A stretch of 64,000 nucleotides of DNA from assembly GCF_016236915.1 (NCBI RefSeq), contig NZ_JAEHOK010000010.1, positions 97,245 to 161,244 on the forward strand, read 5' to 3'. This document shows positions 16,829 to 25,589 of this stretch, piece by piece. The position numbers and the translations under genes were made by a program. Source of the stretch: Salegentibacter maritimus. GTDB lineage: Bacteria > Bacteroidota > Bacteroidia > Flavobacteriales > Flavobacteriaceae. Under the pieces are notes generated by a model. That model searched no databases. It saw only the letters and a program-made list of their open reading frames with translations, and was not told the origin of the DNA. The first letter of the stretch is position 1. The number at the start of each line of letters is the position of its first letter.

Positions 16829-18874
16829 TTAAGGTTCAGTAGAAATGCGGAAAGCCCCGTTTTTACCTGTATGGTGAAAGCGGGCTTTTTGTTTTCTGGC
16901 GGTTTTGGCCCAGCGAGATACATAACTGTGATAATTACTTCCGTCAGCAATAATTAGCATCGGGTTTAAATGCGTAATAAGTCTTTCTAAATTGATTTTG
17001 GGAGAGTCCCGGAGTAATACTATTTGTGGCTTAAAATCATTCAGCTTGTAAACCGCACTGCTGTCAACAATGAAAACTGAAGTTTTCCCGGCCAGTAAAA
17101 TGTTGGGAATTGCTTGCTCTTCCAGACGCCGAATGTTCCTACCGGTCTTGTAATCTTTCAATCTAATTTCATTTTTGACTGGGGCCTCTAGATTATGATA
17201 AAGCTCAAGTTTATCATGCTTTTTTATGCCTATCATAGTTTTTCTTGGTTTATGAAAAACAATACTTTCTGAAGATGAATTCTGTATTCTGCTGAAAATC
17301 ATACTGGATTGAAGCAGTATAATTCCACAGAGAAATAAAATAAAGCTCCTAAAACTTTTTCGATAAATTAAAAAAATAAAAAATAAGATAAGCAAATAGG
17401 CGCTTAAACTTTGCCATATACTAAAATGAATGTTTGTAAAAACAAACTCCTCCTTGCCTGCCACCCAGGTAATAAACTGATTCATAAGGCCTATTAAATT
17501 TCCGTAGGCATCTGCTAAAGCGTTTGGAAGTATATTGAAATGGGTTAGTATGATAACGAGAATTCCAAGACCTAAAATTAAGCCAAGCACAGGTAATACC
17601 ACCAAATTGGAAAGAAAGAACAAAGAAGGGAATTGGTGGAAATAAAATAAACTTAAGGGTAAAACTCCAATTTGTGCGGCTATGCTCACACATAATAGCC
17701 CCCAAAAGTACCTGGTAATTTTAAATTTGGGTTGCCAGAGTTTAAATAATTTGGGATGAAGGCTAACAATGGCGAACACCGCAAGATAACTAAGCTGAAA
17801 ACCTACCTGGAAAATAAAATATGGATTTACAAGCAGTAAAATAAACAGAGAAATGAACAAACTGTTCAAAGCACTGGTTTTTCTTCGCAATTGCATCCCA
17901 ATAGCGATAAAAGAGAACATGGTTACGGCCCGCACTACCGATGGGGAAAGTCCTGCTAGCATAGCAAAACCCCACATGAGTGAAATTAGAAGTACTGTTT
18001 TTAGGAACAGCCCGTATTTTACGAGGTTTAAAGGTTTAAAAAGCCAGTTTAGAATTAATAGAATAATACCTACGTGAAGACCCGATATGGCAAGTATATG
18101 TATGGCTCCAGCGGCAGCATAATCTTCATAAACTTCCTTTGAAATATCCTGTTTTTGCCCCAGTAGTAGTGCCTGTATAATAACCAGTTCATCTTTATTA
18201 AAATTTGCTTTTGAAAGCTTCTGTATTAAGCTTGCCCTAAAATTAGTAATATGGGTTAATGGCCTGTTTGTAGTATAGGTTAACATTTTGAGCTCTGCCT
18301 GGTCTAAGCTTAATTGTTTCTCTACCTTTTGTTTTTGCATAAACCTCCGATAATTAAATCGGTAGGGATTTAGAGGCTCAGTAATATCTGATGGTTTATT
18401 GGGAACAAGCAATTTCGTTCCCGGTTTTATATTTAAGGGAATAGAATCTTTAGAAATGTTAAGCAGGATTTTTCCGGTGGTTGTGACTGAGTTTTTACCC
18501 GAAAAGATTCTTTCTACTTCCGCTATATAGGCTTGGTTGTAAGCATTGGGCTTAAGTGTTTCCAAAATGCGAATTTGCATTATGCCAGCTTCGGTACTTT
18601 TAGTGTTAATATAGTGCTGTGGTATATTTTTAGGCTGATGCAAATAGGCGGTGGCTATGCCTATACAAAAGATTAAACTCCAGGTGCATATTCCGAAGAA
18701 AGCATCATCAAATAACTTTTTACGAGCTCGTAAAAAGCTAAAAAAGAAGCTTAGAAATAGAAAGCCTAAACATATAAAAAAAGCTTGTAAGGGGAGATGA
18801 ATCGTGAACCCGGTAATAATTCCCAGAATTAGGAATATAGAAAGTTTTATGATGGTAAAATTCAAAAATTGCAT
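16829..18874 (-). CDS. comEC: ComEC/Rec2 family DNA-uptake channel protein
   Basis: A 681-residue polytopic membrane protein. An N-terminal DUF4131-like part (about 1-190) leads to the Competence domain (about 225-500) with the hallmark HILAISGLHVGIILLILNW and about eight membrane helices. In other bacteria ComEC forms the inner-membrane channel for single-stranded DNA during transformation. The last 150 residues correspond to the usual metallo-beta-lactamase-like part, but I find no HxHxDH motif, so the nuclease is absent or degenerate. No other competence genes are in the window. Confidence 0.87.
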   Translation of the reverse strand: MQFLNFTIIKLSIFLILGIITGFTIHLPLQAFFICLGFLFLSFFFSFLRARKKLFDDAFFGICTWSLIFCIGIATAYLHQPKNIPQHYINTKSTEAGIMQIRILETLKPNAYNQAYIAEVERIFSGKNSVTTTGKILLNISKDSIPLNIKPGTKLLVPNKPSDITEPLNPYRFNYRRFMQKQKVEKQLSLDQAELKMLTYTTNRPLTHITNFRASLIQKLSKANFNKDELVIIQALLLGQKQDISKEVYEDYAAAGAIHILAISGLHVGIILLILNWLFKPLNLVKYGLFLKTVLLISLMWGFAMLAGLSPSVVRAVTMFSFIAIGMQLRRKTSALNSLFISLFILLLVNPYFIFQVGFQLSYLAVFAIVSLHPKLFKLWQPKFKITRYFWGLLCVSIAAQIGVLPLSLFYFHQFPSLFFLSNLVVLPVLGLILGLGILVIILTHFNILPNALADAYGNLIGLMNQFITWVAGKEEFVFTNIHFSIWQSLSAYLLILFFIFLIYRKSFRSFILFLCGIILLQSSMIFSRIQNSSSESIVFHKPRKTMIGIKKHDKLELYHNLEAPVKNEIRLKDYKTGRNIRRLEEQAIPNILLAGKTSVFIVDSSAVYKLNDFKPQIVLLRDSPKINLERLITHLNPMLIIADGSNYHSYVSRWAKTARKQKARFHHTGKNGAFRISTEP

Positions 18875-18923
18875 CCCTGTTGTTTTGTGTAGGGTAGCAA
18901 TAAGGAGTATAAGATACTAAAAA

Positions 18924-19493
18924 TTACAAAATTCTTCGGGCCATTACAAAGGTTTCATTCCAAAATGGTTCAGATAAGGAAGAGATAATTACCCCGCGTG
19001 AAGTAGAAGAATGAATAAAATAGATATTGTCGCTTTCTATTTCTACCACCAGGCCAACGTGATTAATAACTTTTCTGTTCTTATTTGTTTCAAAAAAAAG
19101 TAAATCGCCGGGGCCTACTTGTTTTAAATAAAGGCGTTCCCCCTCAAGCGACATTGCTCGGGAAGTTCTTGGAATAGCGATATCTTCCTCCAAAAATGCC
19201 GTGTATAGTAATCCGGAGCAGTCCATGCCTCGTTTAGTGGTGCCTCCATATTTATATCGGGTGCCCTCAAAACTTTTTGCCGTAGAAATAATATTATAGA
19301 CCTTTTTGTTTACCGGCTTCACTTCAGCTATTTCTTTATCGGTATAACTTCTGGACGGCTTTTCTTTACTTGAATAATCTCGTGAACGGTTTTCTTCACT
19401 TTTGGTAGTAATAATTTTAGCGCGTGAGCTTCCGCAGGAAACAAGGCCTGTAAGAAAAAAGCTTAGAAAAAGAAGTTTAAAAATTTTAGGCAT
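18924..19493 (-). CDS. NlpC/P60 (C40) peptidoglycan endopeptidase lipoprotein
   Basis: A 189-residue lipoprotein with lipobox TGLVSC near residue 20, then a charged linker, then an NlpC/P60 domain from about residue 65. The catalytic Cys is in RGMDCSGLLYTAF, the His in INHVGLVVEI, and a third polar residue in YFIHSSTSRGV. These enzymes cut peptide stems of peptidoglycan. It begins three bases after the stop of lpxB, so both are in one operon. Confidence 0.9.
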   Translation of the reverse strand: MPKIFKLLFLSFFLTGLVSCGSSRAKIITTKSEENRSRDYSSKEKPSRSYTDKEIAEVKPVNKKVYNIISTAKSFEGTRYKYGGTTKRGMDCSGLLYTAFLEEDIAIPRTSRAMSLEGERLYLKQVGPGDLLFFETNKNRKVINHVGLVVEIESDNIYFIHSSTSRGVIISSLSEPFWNETFVMARRIL

Positions 19494-19496
19494 AGA

Positions 19497-20612
19497 TTAA
19501 TTTTTGATTGCTTTTATAATTAGTTGCGCTGTTTTTTCGCTGGCACCTTTTCCTCCTAATTTTTGTTCTAACTCAAAGTAATCTTTAAAAATTTTGCTAC
19601 GGTGTTTTTCTTCCAGTATTTTTTTAAACTCTTTTTTAAGTGTTTTAGTATTAAAATCGTTCTGGATTAATTCTTTTACCACCTCCCGGTTCATAATAAG
19701 GTTTACCAGTGAGATATAATTCAATTTTATAATTCTACGTGCAATTTGGTAGGAGATATAGCTGCCTTTATAGCAAACTACTTCGGGGATTTTAAAAAGG
19801 GCGGTTTCCAGGGTAGCCGTACCCGATGTTACCATGGCAGCATGGGCAAGGCTTAATACATCATAGGTTTTATTCATGATGAGTTTGATGTTTTTTTGCT
19901 TGATGAAGGGAGCGTAGAATGCAGCATCCTGGCTGGGTGCACCTGCAATTACAAATTGGTATTCAGGAAAATCTGGGGTGATACTTAACATAACCTCCAG
20001 CATTTTTGAAATTTCCTGTTTACGGCTCCCGGGTAAAATAGCAATAATAGGTCTTTCATCCAGCCCGTATTCTTTTTTTATAGCAGCTATATCGGGGAGT
20101 TTCTTTTGGCCAATAGCATCAATAAGGGGATGGCCTACAAAATGAACCGGGAAATTATGTTTTTCTTCATAAAACTCCTTTTCAAAAGGGAGTATTACAT
20201 ACATATGGTCTATATCCCGTTTTATTTCTTTTATCCTGTTTTCTTTCCAGGCCCAAATTTGCGGGGAAATATAATAATGTGTTGGGTAGCCTTCTTTTTT
20301 AGCCCATTTGGCTATCCTTAAATTAAAGCCGGGATAATCTACAAAAATAATGGCATCAGGCTTAAATTTTTTGATGTCTTCTTTGCAGAAGGAAATATTT
20401 TTAAGAATGGTCTTTAAGTTAAAAAGAACCTCTACGAAGCCCATAAAGGCCAGTTCGCGGTAATGTTTTACCAATTGCCCGCCCTGTTCCTGCATAAGAT
20501 CGCCACCCCAAAACCTAAATTCTGCTTCCAAATCGTTTTGTTTTAATGCACGCATCAGGTTAGAGGCGTGAAGGTCTCCAGAAGCTTCCCCGGCTATAAT
20601 ATAATATTTCAT
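19497..20612 (-). CDS. lpxB: Lipid-A-disaccharide synthase
   Basis: Glycosyltransferase that joins UDP-diacylglucosamine and lipid X into the lipid A disaccharide. The 371-residue protein has the GT19 hallmarks: YYIIAGEASGDLHASNLM at the N-terminus, FVDYPGFNLRIAKWAKK near residue 90, YYISPQIWAWKENRI near residue 115, AILPGSRKQEI near residue 192 and SGTATLETALFKIPEVVCYK near residue 263. It lies downstream of surE and the small membrane protein gene with a gap of about 120 bases (20613-20730) that holds no gene. Confidence 0.95.
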   Translation of the reverse strand: MKYYIIAGEASGDLHASNLMRALKQNDLEAEFRFWGGDLMQEQGGQLVKHYRELAFMGFVEVLFNLKTILKNISFCKEDIKKFKPDAIIFVDYPGFNLRIAKWAKKEGYPTHYYISPQIWAWKENRIKEIKRDIDHMYVILPFEKEFYEEKHNFPVHFVGHPLIDAIGQKKLPDIAAIKKEYGLDERPIIAILPGSRKQEISKMLEVMLSITPDFPEYQFVIAGAPSQDAAFYAPFIKQKNIKLIMNKTYDVLSLAHAAMVTSGTATLETALFKIPEVVCYKGSYISYQIARRIIKLNYISLVNLIMNREVVKELIQNDFNTKTLKKEFKKILEEKHRSKIFKDYFELEQKLGGKGASEKTAQLIIKAIKN

Positions 20613-20730
20613 TTTATATACTTAGGTTCAAGTTTATAGTTTAATGCACAAGATTTGAATTCAAGGCTTCAGGTGCCAGGTTCAAGGTTACATCACCTAA
20701 CAATAAACCACAAACCATAAACATTTATAT

Positions 20731-21012
20731 TTAAACAATTTTAGAGATAAAAATGCTAATCGCGGCCAGGATACTGGCCAATAAAACACCCCTGGCATGA
20801 TAATTTTGTTTTTTCCTTATAAAAACAAAAAATGGCAAAAAATTTAAAATGGCTCCCAGGGCTATTAATTTCCCAATATATCCTTGAGCAATGGCCTTAT
20901 CTAAGGTTTCATCTATTCCCATTTCAGAAAAAAGCAGGATGTAAAGAAATACACCACCAATATTGGCAGAGATTCCGGTTAGGAAACCTATAAAAATATT
21001 TTGCTTAATCAT
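20731..21012 (-). CDS. Small polytopic membrane protein
   Basis: A 93-residue protein with three predicted membrane helices (about 5-28, 46-64, 75-92). It overlaps the end of surE by eight bases, so it is translationally coupled to it. I do not recognise the family. Position between surE and lpxB suggests an envelope or housekeeping role but gives no function. Confidence 0.75.
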   Translation of the reverse strand: MIKQNIFIGFLTGISANIGGVFLYILLFSEMGIDETLDKAIAQGYIGKLIALGAILNFLPFFVFIRKKQNYHARGVLLASILAAISIFISKIV

Positions 21013-21787
21013 TAAGCTCCCAGGTGTTTAAGTCGTCTAAAAAGTGATGGGCCGTTAAATCGAATTGTACCGGTACAATCGATACATAACCGTTTTGTAG
21101 TGCCCACTCATCGGTATCTTCGCCTTTATCTTTATTTACAAATTTACCGCTAAGCCAATAATATTCACGGCCCTGCGGATTTGTTCTTTTGTCAAATTCT
21201 TCCTCCCATTGCGCATTTGCCTGCCTACACACTTTCATTCCTTTAATTTCGGAGGCAGATAGTTTTGGGATATTTACATTTAGCACCACACCTTTTGGCA
21301 GGCCATTTTTAATCACATTTTTGGTAATGGCTTTTACATATTTTCTGGTAGGCTCAAAATCGGCATTTAAAGAATAGTCCAGTAGAGAAAAGCCAATAGC
21401 TGGAATTCCTTCTACCCCTGCTTCTACAGCAGCACTCATTGTTCCTGAATATATTACGTTTATAGACGAATTAGAGCCGTGGTTAATCCCGCTAACGCAA
21501 AGATCGGGTTTACGGTGTAAAATTTCCTGTGTGGCAATTTTTACACAATCGGCAGGGGTTCCCGAACAACTGTATTCTTTATGTTTGTAATTTTCTTTTA
21601 TGGTAACTTGTTCGCAAAACAAGGTGTCACTAATAGTAATAGCGTGTCCCATGCCACTTTGGGGGCTGTCGGGTGCCACAACTACAACATCACCCAGCTC
21701 TTTCATAACTTCTATTAATGTCCTTATACCGGGTGCTGTGATTCCGTCGTCGTTGGTTACTAAAATCAATGGTTTCTTTCTGGTCAT
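21005..21787 (-). CDS. surE: 5'/3'-nucleotidase SurE
   Basis: Metal-dependent nucleoside monophosphate phosphatase. The 260-residue protein starts with the metal-binding ILVTNDDGITAPGIRTLIEV (Asp-Asp pair), followed by VVAPDSPQSGMGHAIT near residue 40 and SGINHGSNSSINVIYSGTM near residue 98. Length is typical. It is the first gene of the surE, small membrane protein, lpxB, NlpC/P60 group. Confidence 0.96.
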   Translation of the reverse strand: MTRKKPLILVTNDDGITAPGIRTLIEVMKELGDVVVVAPDSPQSGMGHAITISDTLFCEQVTIKENYKHKEYSCSGTPADCVKIATQEILHRKPDLCVSGINHGSNSSINVIYSGTMSAAVEAGVEGIPAIGFSLLDYSLNADFEPTRKYVKAITKNVIKNGLPKGVVLNVNIPKLSASEIKGMKVCRQANAQWEEEFDKRTNPQGREYYWLSGKFVNKDKGEDTDEWALQNGYVSIVPVQFDLTAHHFLDDLNTWELND

Positions 21788-21932
21788 AGCTTAATTTTAT
21801 AAAAGCTAAAATAATAATTTCGGGAAGAAACCTTATCTTAGTGGTTTAACAAATTATTATTACCCATTAACTTTATTGGCACAATTTTTAATGTATTTTG
21901 GAGAGCTGTTAATGATGAAATTTATGCTATTT

Positions 21933-24068
21933 ATGAAAAAGAATTTAAAGATCTTGGTGGTCGTGCTTTTAATGGCTGCCACTTCCTGTAGTTTTACTAC
22001 TAAAAAATTTGACGACCCTAATAAAGATAAACTTCTTATAGACCTTATTACATATGTTCTTAACGAAGGTCATTACGATGCCCGGGAAATTAATGACGAA
22101 TTTTCTGAAGGTGTTTATGATAAATATCTTGAAGGTTTAGATGGGTCTAAACGTTTTTTCTATGCAAGCGACATTAAAGAATTTGACGCTTACCGGGATA
22201 AGATTGATGACCAAATTGAAGAACAGAAAATTGATTTTTTCGATTTAACCTATAATCGACTTATAGAAAGATCGGAAGAAGCAAGGAGTATTTATAAGGA
22301 AATCCTCGAAAAGCCTTTTGATTTTTCTGAAGATGAAGTTATAAACACAGATTTTTCTGAAGCAGACTATGTGACTTCAAAAAAGGAATTAAAAGAGCGT
22401 TGGAGAAAACAGCTAAAATTTTCTACCCTTATTACTTTTTATGATAAGGTAGAAGAAGAGGAACAAAAAAAGGAAGAAGATCCTGCTTATGAGATGAAGT
22501 CTAAAGAAGAGCTTGAAAAAGAGGCTCGTAAGGTAACCTTAAACTCTTTGGATGAATATTACGATTTTACAGATGATCTTGAACGCAAGGATTATTTTAC
22601 AGTGTATTTAAATGCCGTAGTTGAGGCTTTTGATCCTCATACTTTCTATTTTGCACCTCAGGATAAAGACAGGTTTGATATTGCCATGTCCGGGAAACTT
22701 GAGGGTATTGGTGCCAGATTACAAAAGAAAAGTGACAATATTACCATTACCGAAGTTATCTCGGGAGGTCCTGCCTGGAGAAGTGAACAGCTTGATGCAG
22801 GAGATGAGATTTTAAAAGTGCAGCAAGAAGATGAAGATAATCCTGTAAGCATAGTGGGAATGCGCCTTGAAGATGCTGTAGACTTAATTAAGGGGCCAAA
22901 AGATTCTAAAGTTACCTTAACAGTTCGTAAAAAATTAATGGGTAATATAGAAGAAATCACACTTACTCGTGACATTGTTGAAATTGAAGAAACCTATGCC
23001 AAGACTGCTATGGTTAACAATAACGGTAAGAATTTCGGAATAATTAACCTGCCTAAGTTCTATTTTAATATGGAAGATTATGAAGAGCGAAATGCGGCTT
23101 CAGATATCAAGAAAGATATTATTCGATTAAAGGAACAGGATATGGACGGGCTTGTACTTGACCTTAGAAATAATGGAGGTGGTTCTCTAAAAACAGTGGT
23201 AGACATTGCCGGGCTTTTTATTGAGGAAGGACCTATCGTTCAGGTGAAATCCAGCGGAAAAAGAAAAGAAGTTCTTTCAGACGAAGATCCTTCTGTGTTG
23301 TGGGATGGTCCCCTTGTAATTTTGGTAAATGAGCTTTCTGCTTCGGCTTCAGAGATTCTGGCCGCTGCCATGCAAGACTATAAAAGGGCTATTATTATAG
23401 GTAGCAAACAAACCTATGGAAAAGGAACCGTTCAAAATGTAATAGATTTAAATCGTTGGTTAAGAAGCAATGAATTTGGAGATGTAGGCGCGCTTAAATT
23501 AACTACCCAGAAGTTTTATAGGGTAAACGGAGGCTCTACGCAATTAGAGGGTGTAAAAAGTGATGTAGTGGTTCCAGATCGTTATAGCTTTATAGATATT
23601 GGAGAGAAAGATCAGGATAATCCGCTGCCATGGGATAAAATAGATCCCGCCAGTTATGAGGTTTGGGAAGGTTTTGTAAACTTTGAAAAAACCATTGAAG
23701 AGAGTAAGGATAGAATGGGAACTAATGAGCAGTTAAAACTTATTGAGGAGCACGCCAAATGGATTAAAGATCAGAGTGAAGATAACTCACATTCTTTAAT
23801 GTTTGAGGAATATGCCGCAACGGCAGAAATGAACAAAGAAATGGCCAAAAGGTTTGATTCTATTAAAAACTATACCACCAACCTTACATTCAAATCTTTA
23901 GCTTACGAAGTAAAGTTGTTTGAAAACGATACCATTTTAAAAGAGAAAAGAGATCGTTGGCATAAAAACTTGAGTAAAGATGTTTATGTGGAAGAGGCTA
24001 TTCATGTACTGGCAGATATGAAAAAGAATAATATAAAACAGGATAAATTAGCTAAAGTTCGCGACTAA
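21933..24068 (+). CDS. Carboxy-terminal processing protease (Prc/Tsp, S41)
   Basis: Periplasmic tail-specific serine protease, 711 residues from the ATG at 21933. The N-terminus is a lipoprotein signal (LLMAATSC). A tricorn-like N-domain (about 30-220) with FDPHTFYFAPQD precedes a PDZ domain (about 225-320), then the S41 core with GLVLDLRNNGGGSLKTVVDI, the catalytic Ser in ELSASASEILAAAMQDY and the catalytic Lys in QTYGKGTVQ. A DUF3340-like C-terminal part follows. Earlier in-frame starts exist, but they overlap a promoter-like TTG-N15-TATTTTG stretch (21876-21900) and would put residues before the signal peptide. Confidence 0.9.
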   Translation: MKKNLKILVVVLLMAATSCSFTTKKFDDPNKDKLLIDLITYVLNEGHYDAREINDEFSEGVYDKYLEGLDGSKRFFYASDIKEFDAYRDKIDDQIEEQKIDFFDLTYNRLIERSEEARSIYKEILEKPFDFSEDEVINTDFSEADYVTSKKELKERWRKQLKFSTLITFYDKVEEEEQKKEEDPAYEMKSKEELEKEARKVTLNSLDEYYDFTDDLERKDYFTVYLNAVVEAFDPHTFYFAPQDKDRFDIAMSGKLEGIGARLQKKSDNITITEVISGGPAWRSEQLDAGDEILKVQQEDEDNPVSIVGMRLEDAVDLIKGPKDSKVTLTVRKKLMGNIEEITLTRDIVEIEETYAKTAMVNNNGKNFGIINLPKFYFNMEDYEERNAASDIKKDIIRLKEQDMDGLVLDLRNNGGGSLKTVVDIAGLFIEEGPIVQVKSSGKRKEVLSDEDPSVLWDGPLVILVNELSASASEILAAAMQDYKRAIIIGSKQTYGKGTVQNVIDLNRWLRSNEFGDVGALKLTTQKFYRVNGGSTQLEGVKSDVVVPDRYSFIDIGEKDQDNPLPWDKIDPASYEVWEGFVNFEKTIEESKDRMGTNEQLKLIEEHAKWIKDQSEDNSHSLMFEEYAATAEMNKEMAKRFDSIKNYTTNLTFKSLAYEVKLFENDTILKEKRDRWHKNLSKDVYVEEAIHVLADMKKNNIKQDKLAKVRD

Positions 24069-24087
24069 TTTTTCTAAAGATAGGCTA

Positions 24088-24177
24088 AGAGCTTGTTTGA
24101 AAATTTTGTTCTCCTCAAAGCTAAACTCGTTTTAGCTTTTAATATGGAGTTTAAGGCTTTTTCAAACAAGCTTTTTT
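24088..24177 (+). terminator. Large nested stem-loop, probable terminator
   Basis: The outer arms AGCTTGTTTGAAAA and TTTTCAAACAAGCT enclose an inner pair CTCC/GGAG and an inner hairpin AAAGCTAAA-ctcg-TTTTAGCTTT. A T6 run follows. It ends the protease transcript. The long loop with its own hairpin is like the composite terminator at 46214-46344. Confidence 0.7.
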
Positions 24178-24249
24178 ATACCCGATAATTTTCGACTACC
24201 ATCCAGGAACATAGTCTTTAATTTAGGCTCGAATCTCTTCTGAAAAACT

Positions 24250-24257
24250 TAGTTTTG
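24250..24257 (+). promoter_or_regulatory. Possible -7 element before a 26-codon frame
   Basis: TAGTTTTG matches TAnnTTTG exactly and ends four bases before an ATG. Transcription would start at about that ATG, giving a leaderless or nearly leaderless message. No good -33 partner is seen. Confidence 0.4.
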
Positions 24258-24261
24258 TAGT

Positions 24262-24342
24262 ATGCTAAAACGAAAATATATCTACCCTTTAATCATTTTA
24301 ACGGTAGCTGCAGTTTTACTTATGGTAGAACGCTGCGGTTAA
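24262..24342 (+). CDS. Candidate 26-residue membrane peptide
   Basis: A short frame from ATG to TAA encodes 26 residues: a basic start (MLKRKYIYP), one hydrophobic helix (LIILTVAAVLLMV) and the polar end ERCG. This basic-hydrophobic-polar layout is that of many small membrane proteins. Its stop overlaps the stop end of the converging rodA by four bases. Support is only the composition and the -7 element just upstream, so it could be chance. Confidence 0.33.
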   Translation: MLKRKYIYPLIILTVAAVLLMVERCG

Positions 24343-25589
24343 AAGGAAATTCTTTGGGAATCCAGCTTTATAAAGATAAAGAGTAAGGTTGTAAATGCCC
24401 AAAGGCCCGAGCCCCCGTAGCTTAAAAAGGGCAAGGGAATACCTACCGTAGGAAAAATACCAATAACCATCCCTATATTTACCAGAAAGTGCATAAAAAG
24501 AATTCCAATTACCCCATAGCCATAAACCCGGCTAAATGTAGACTTTTGCCTTTCTGCCAGGTAGAGTAGTCGCAGCATAAGCAGGACAAAAAGCCCAAGA
24601 ATAAAGGTACTTCCCATAAATCCCCATTCTTCGCCAACGGTGCTAAAGATATAATCTGTATGTTGCTCTGGAACAAAATGGCCTTTGGTTTGTGTTCCTT
24701 CTGTCCAGCCTTTGCCAAATAAACCTCCACTACCAATGGCAATCTCACTCTGATTGGTATTATAGCCAATTCCGCGAGAGTCTACTTCCTTTCCTAAAAC
24801 AATATTGAAACGATCTCTATGATGTTGTTTAAAAATGTTTTCAAATACATAATTTACCGAAAGGGAAAATCCAACGGCCACCGATGCAAAAAACAGGTAT
24901 TTAATAAGATTGGGCTTCCTTTTTAAATTCTTAAGGTAAACCAATGCTGCAATTAGTAAAATACTGCAAATTACCCATAAAGGCCCAAAAGCCAGGGTAG
25001 CTACAAAAATACTGGCAGCAAAGAAGCCCAATAATAAATAAACAAAATGAAGTCCTTCTCTATAAAGGGCAAAAGCAAAAGAGAAATAGACCATAGCACT
25101 ACCAGCATCAGGTTGTAAAAGCACCAAAAGCATAGGCAATGCAATGATTAGGAAAACTTTTAATTGGTGCTTAAAATCTCTTATATTGGTTTGTATGCCA
25201 CTTAAGTATTTAGCAACAGCAAGAGCTGTTGCTGCCTTAGCAAATTCAGATGGTTGAATACTAATAGGTCCTATTTGGTACCAGGCCGTTTGTCCGGCAA
25301 TAGTGCTACCAAATATAAAAAGCCCAACTAACGAAAGTAAACTCAGGCTATAGATTATACTGGAAAAACGTTGGTAGAACTTAGCTTCTATAGAGAGCAG
25401 CAAAATTATTAAAACCACGCTTAAGGATATAAATAGTGCCTGTCTTCCATACGGCACATTCATATTAAAAAAATCAGTGGGGTCGTTTGTTCCTAATGAA
25501 GCTGAATAAATATTTATCCAACCAAAACCTACCAGTAAAATATAAATTAAAATTGTGATCCAGTCGAATCCGGTACTGCTTTTAGTCAT
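24339..25589 (-). CDS. rodA: Peptidoglycan glycosyltransferase RodA (SEDS family)
   Basis: Polymerises lipid II glycan strands during cell elongation together with PBP2. The 416-residue protein has about ten membrane helices. SEDS signatures are present: QIGPISIQPSEFAKAATALA near residue 106, the catalytic-loop region with GLFGKGWTEGTQTKGHFVPEQ near residue 295, then TDYIFSTVGEEWGF, and FPTVGIPLPFLSYGGSGL near residue 380. Its start directly follows the stop of mrdA. Confidence 0.95.
   Translation of the reverse strand: MTKSSTGFDWITILIYILLVGFGWINIYSASLGTNDPTDFFNMNVPYGRQALFISLSVVLIILLLSIEAKFYQRFSSIIYSLSLLSLVGLFIFGSTIAGQTAWYQIGPISIQPSEFAKAATALAVAKYLSGIQTNIRDFKHQLKVFLIIALPMLLVLLQPDAGSAMVYFSFAFALYREGLHFVYLLLGFFAASIFVATLAFGPLWVICSILLIAALVYLKNLKRKPNLIKYLFFASVAVGFSLSVNYVFENIFKQHHRDRFNIVLGKEVDSRGIGYNTNQSEIAIGSGGLFGKGWTEGTQTKGHFVPEQHTDYIFSTVGEEWGFMGSTFILGLFVLLMLRLLYLAERQKSTFSRVYGYGVIGILFMHFLVNIGMVIGIFPTVGIPLPFLSYGGSGLWAFTTLLFIFIKLDSQRISF

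Noticed and set aside
20613-20730. Small gene between lpxB and the 93-residue membrane protein
   Set aside because: No frame with a sensible start or composition; only a short repeated CAGGTTCAAGGTT-like stretch.
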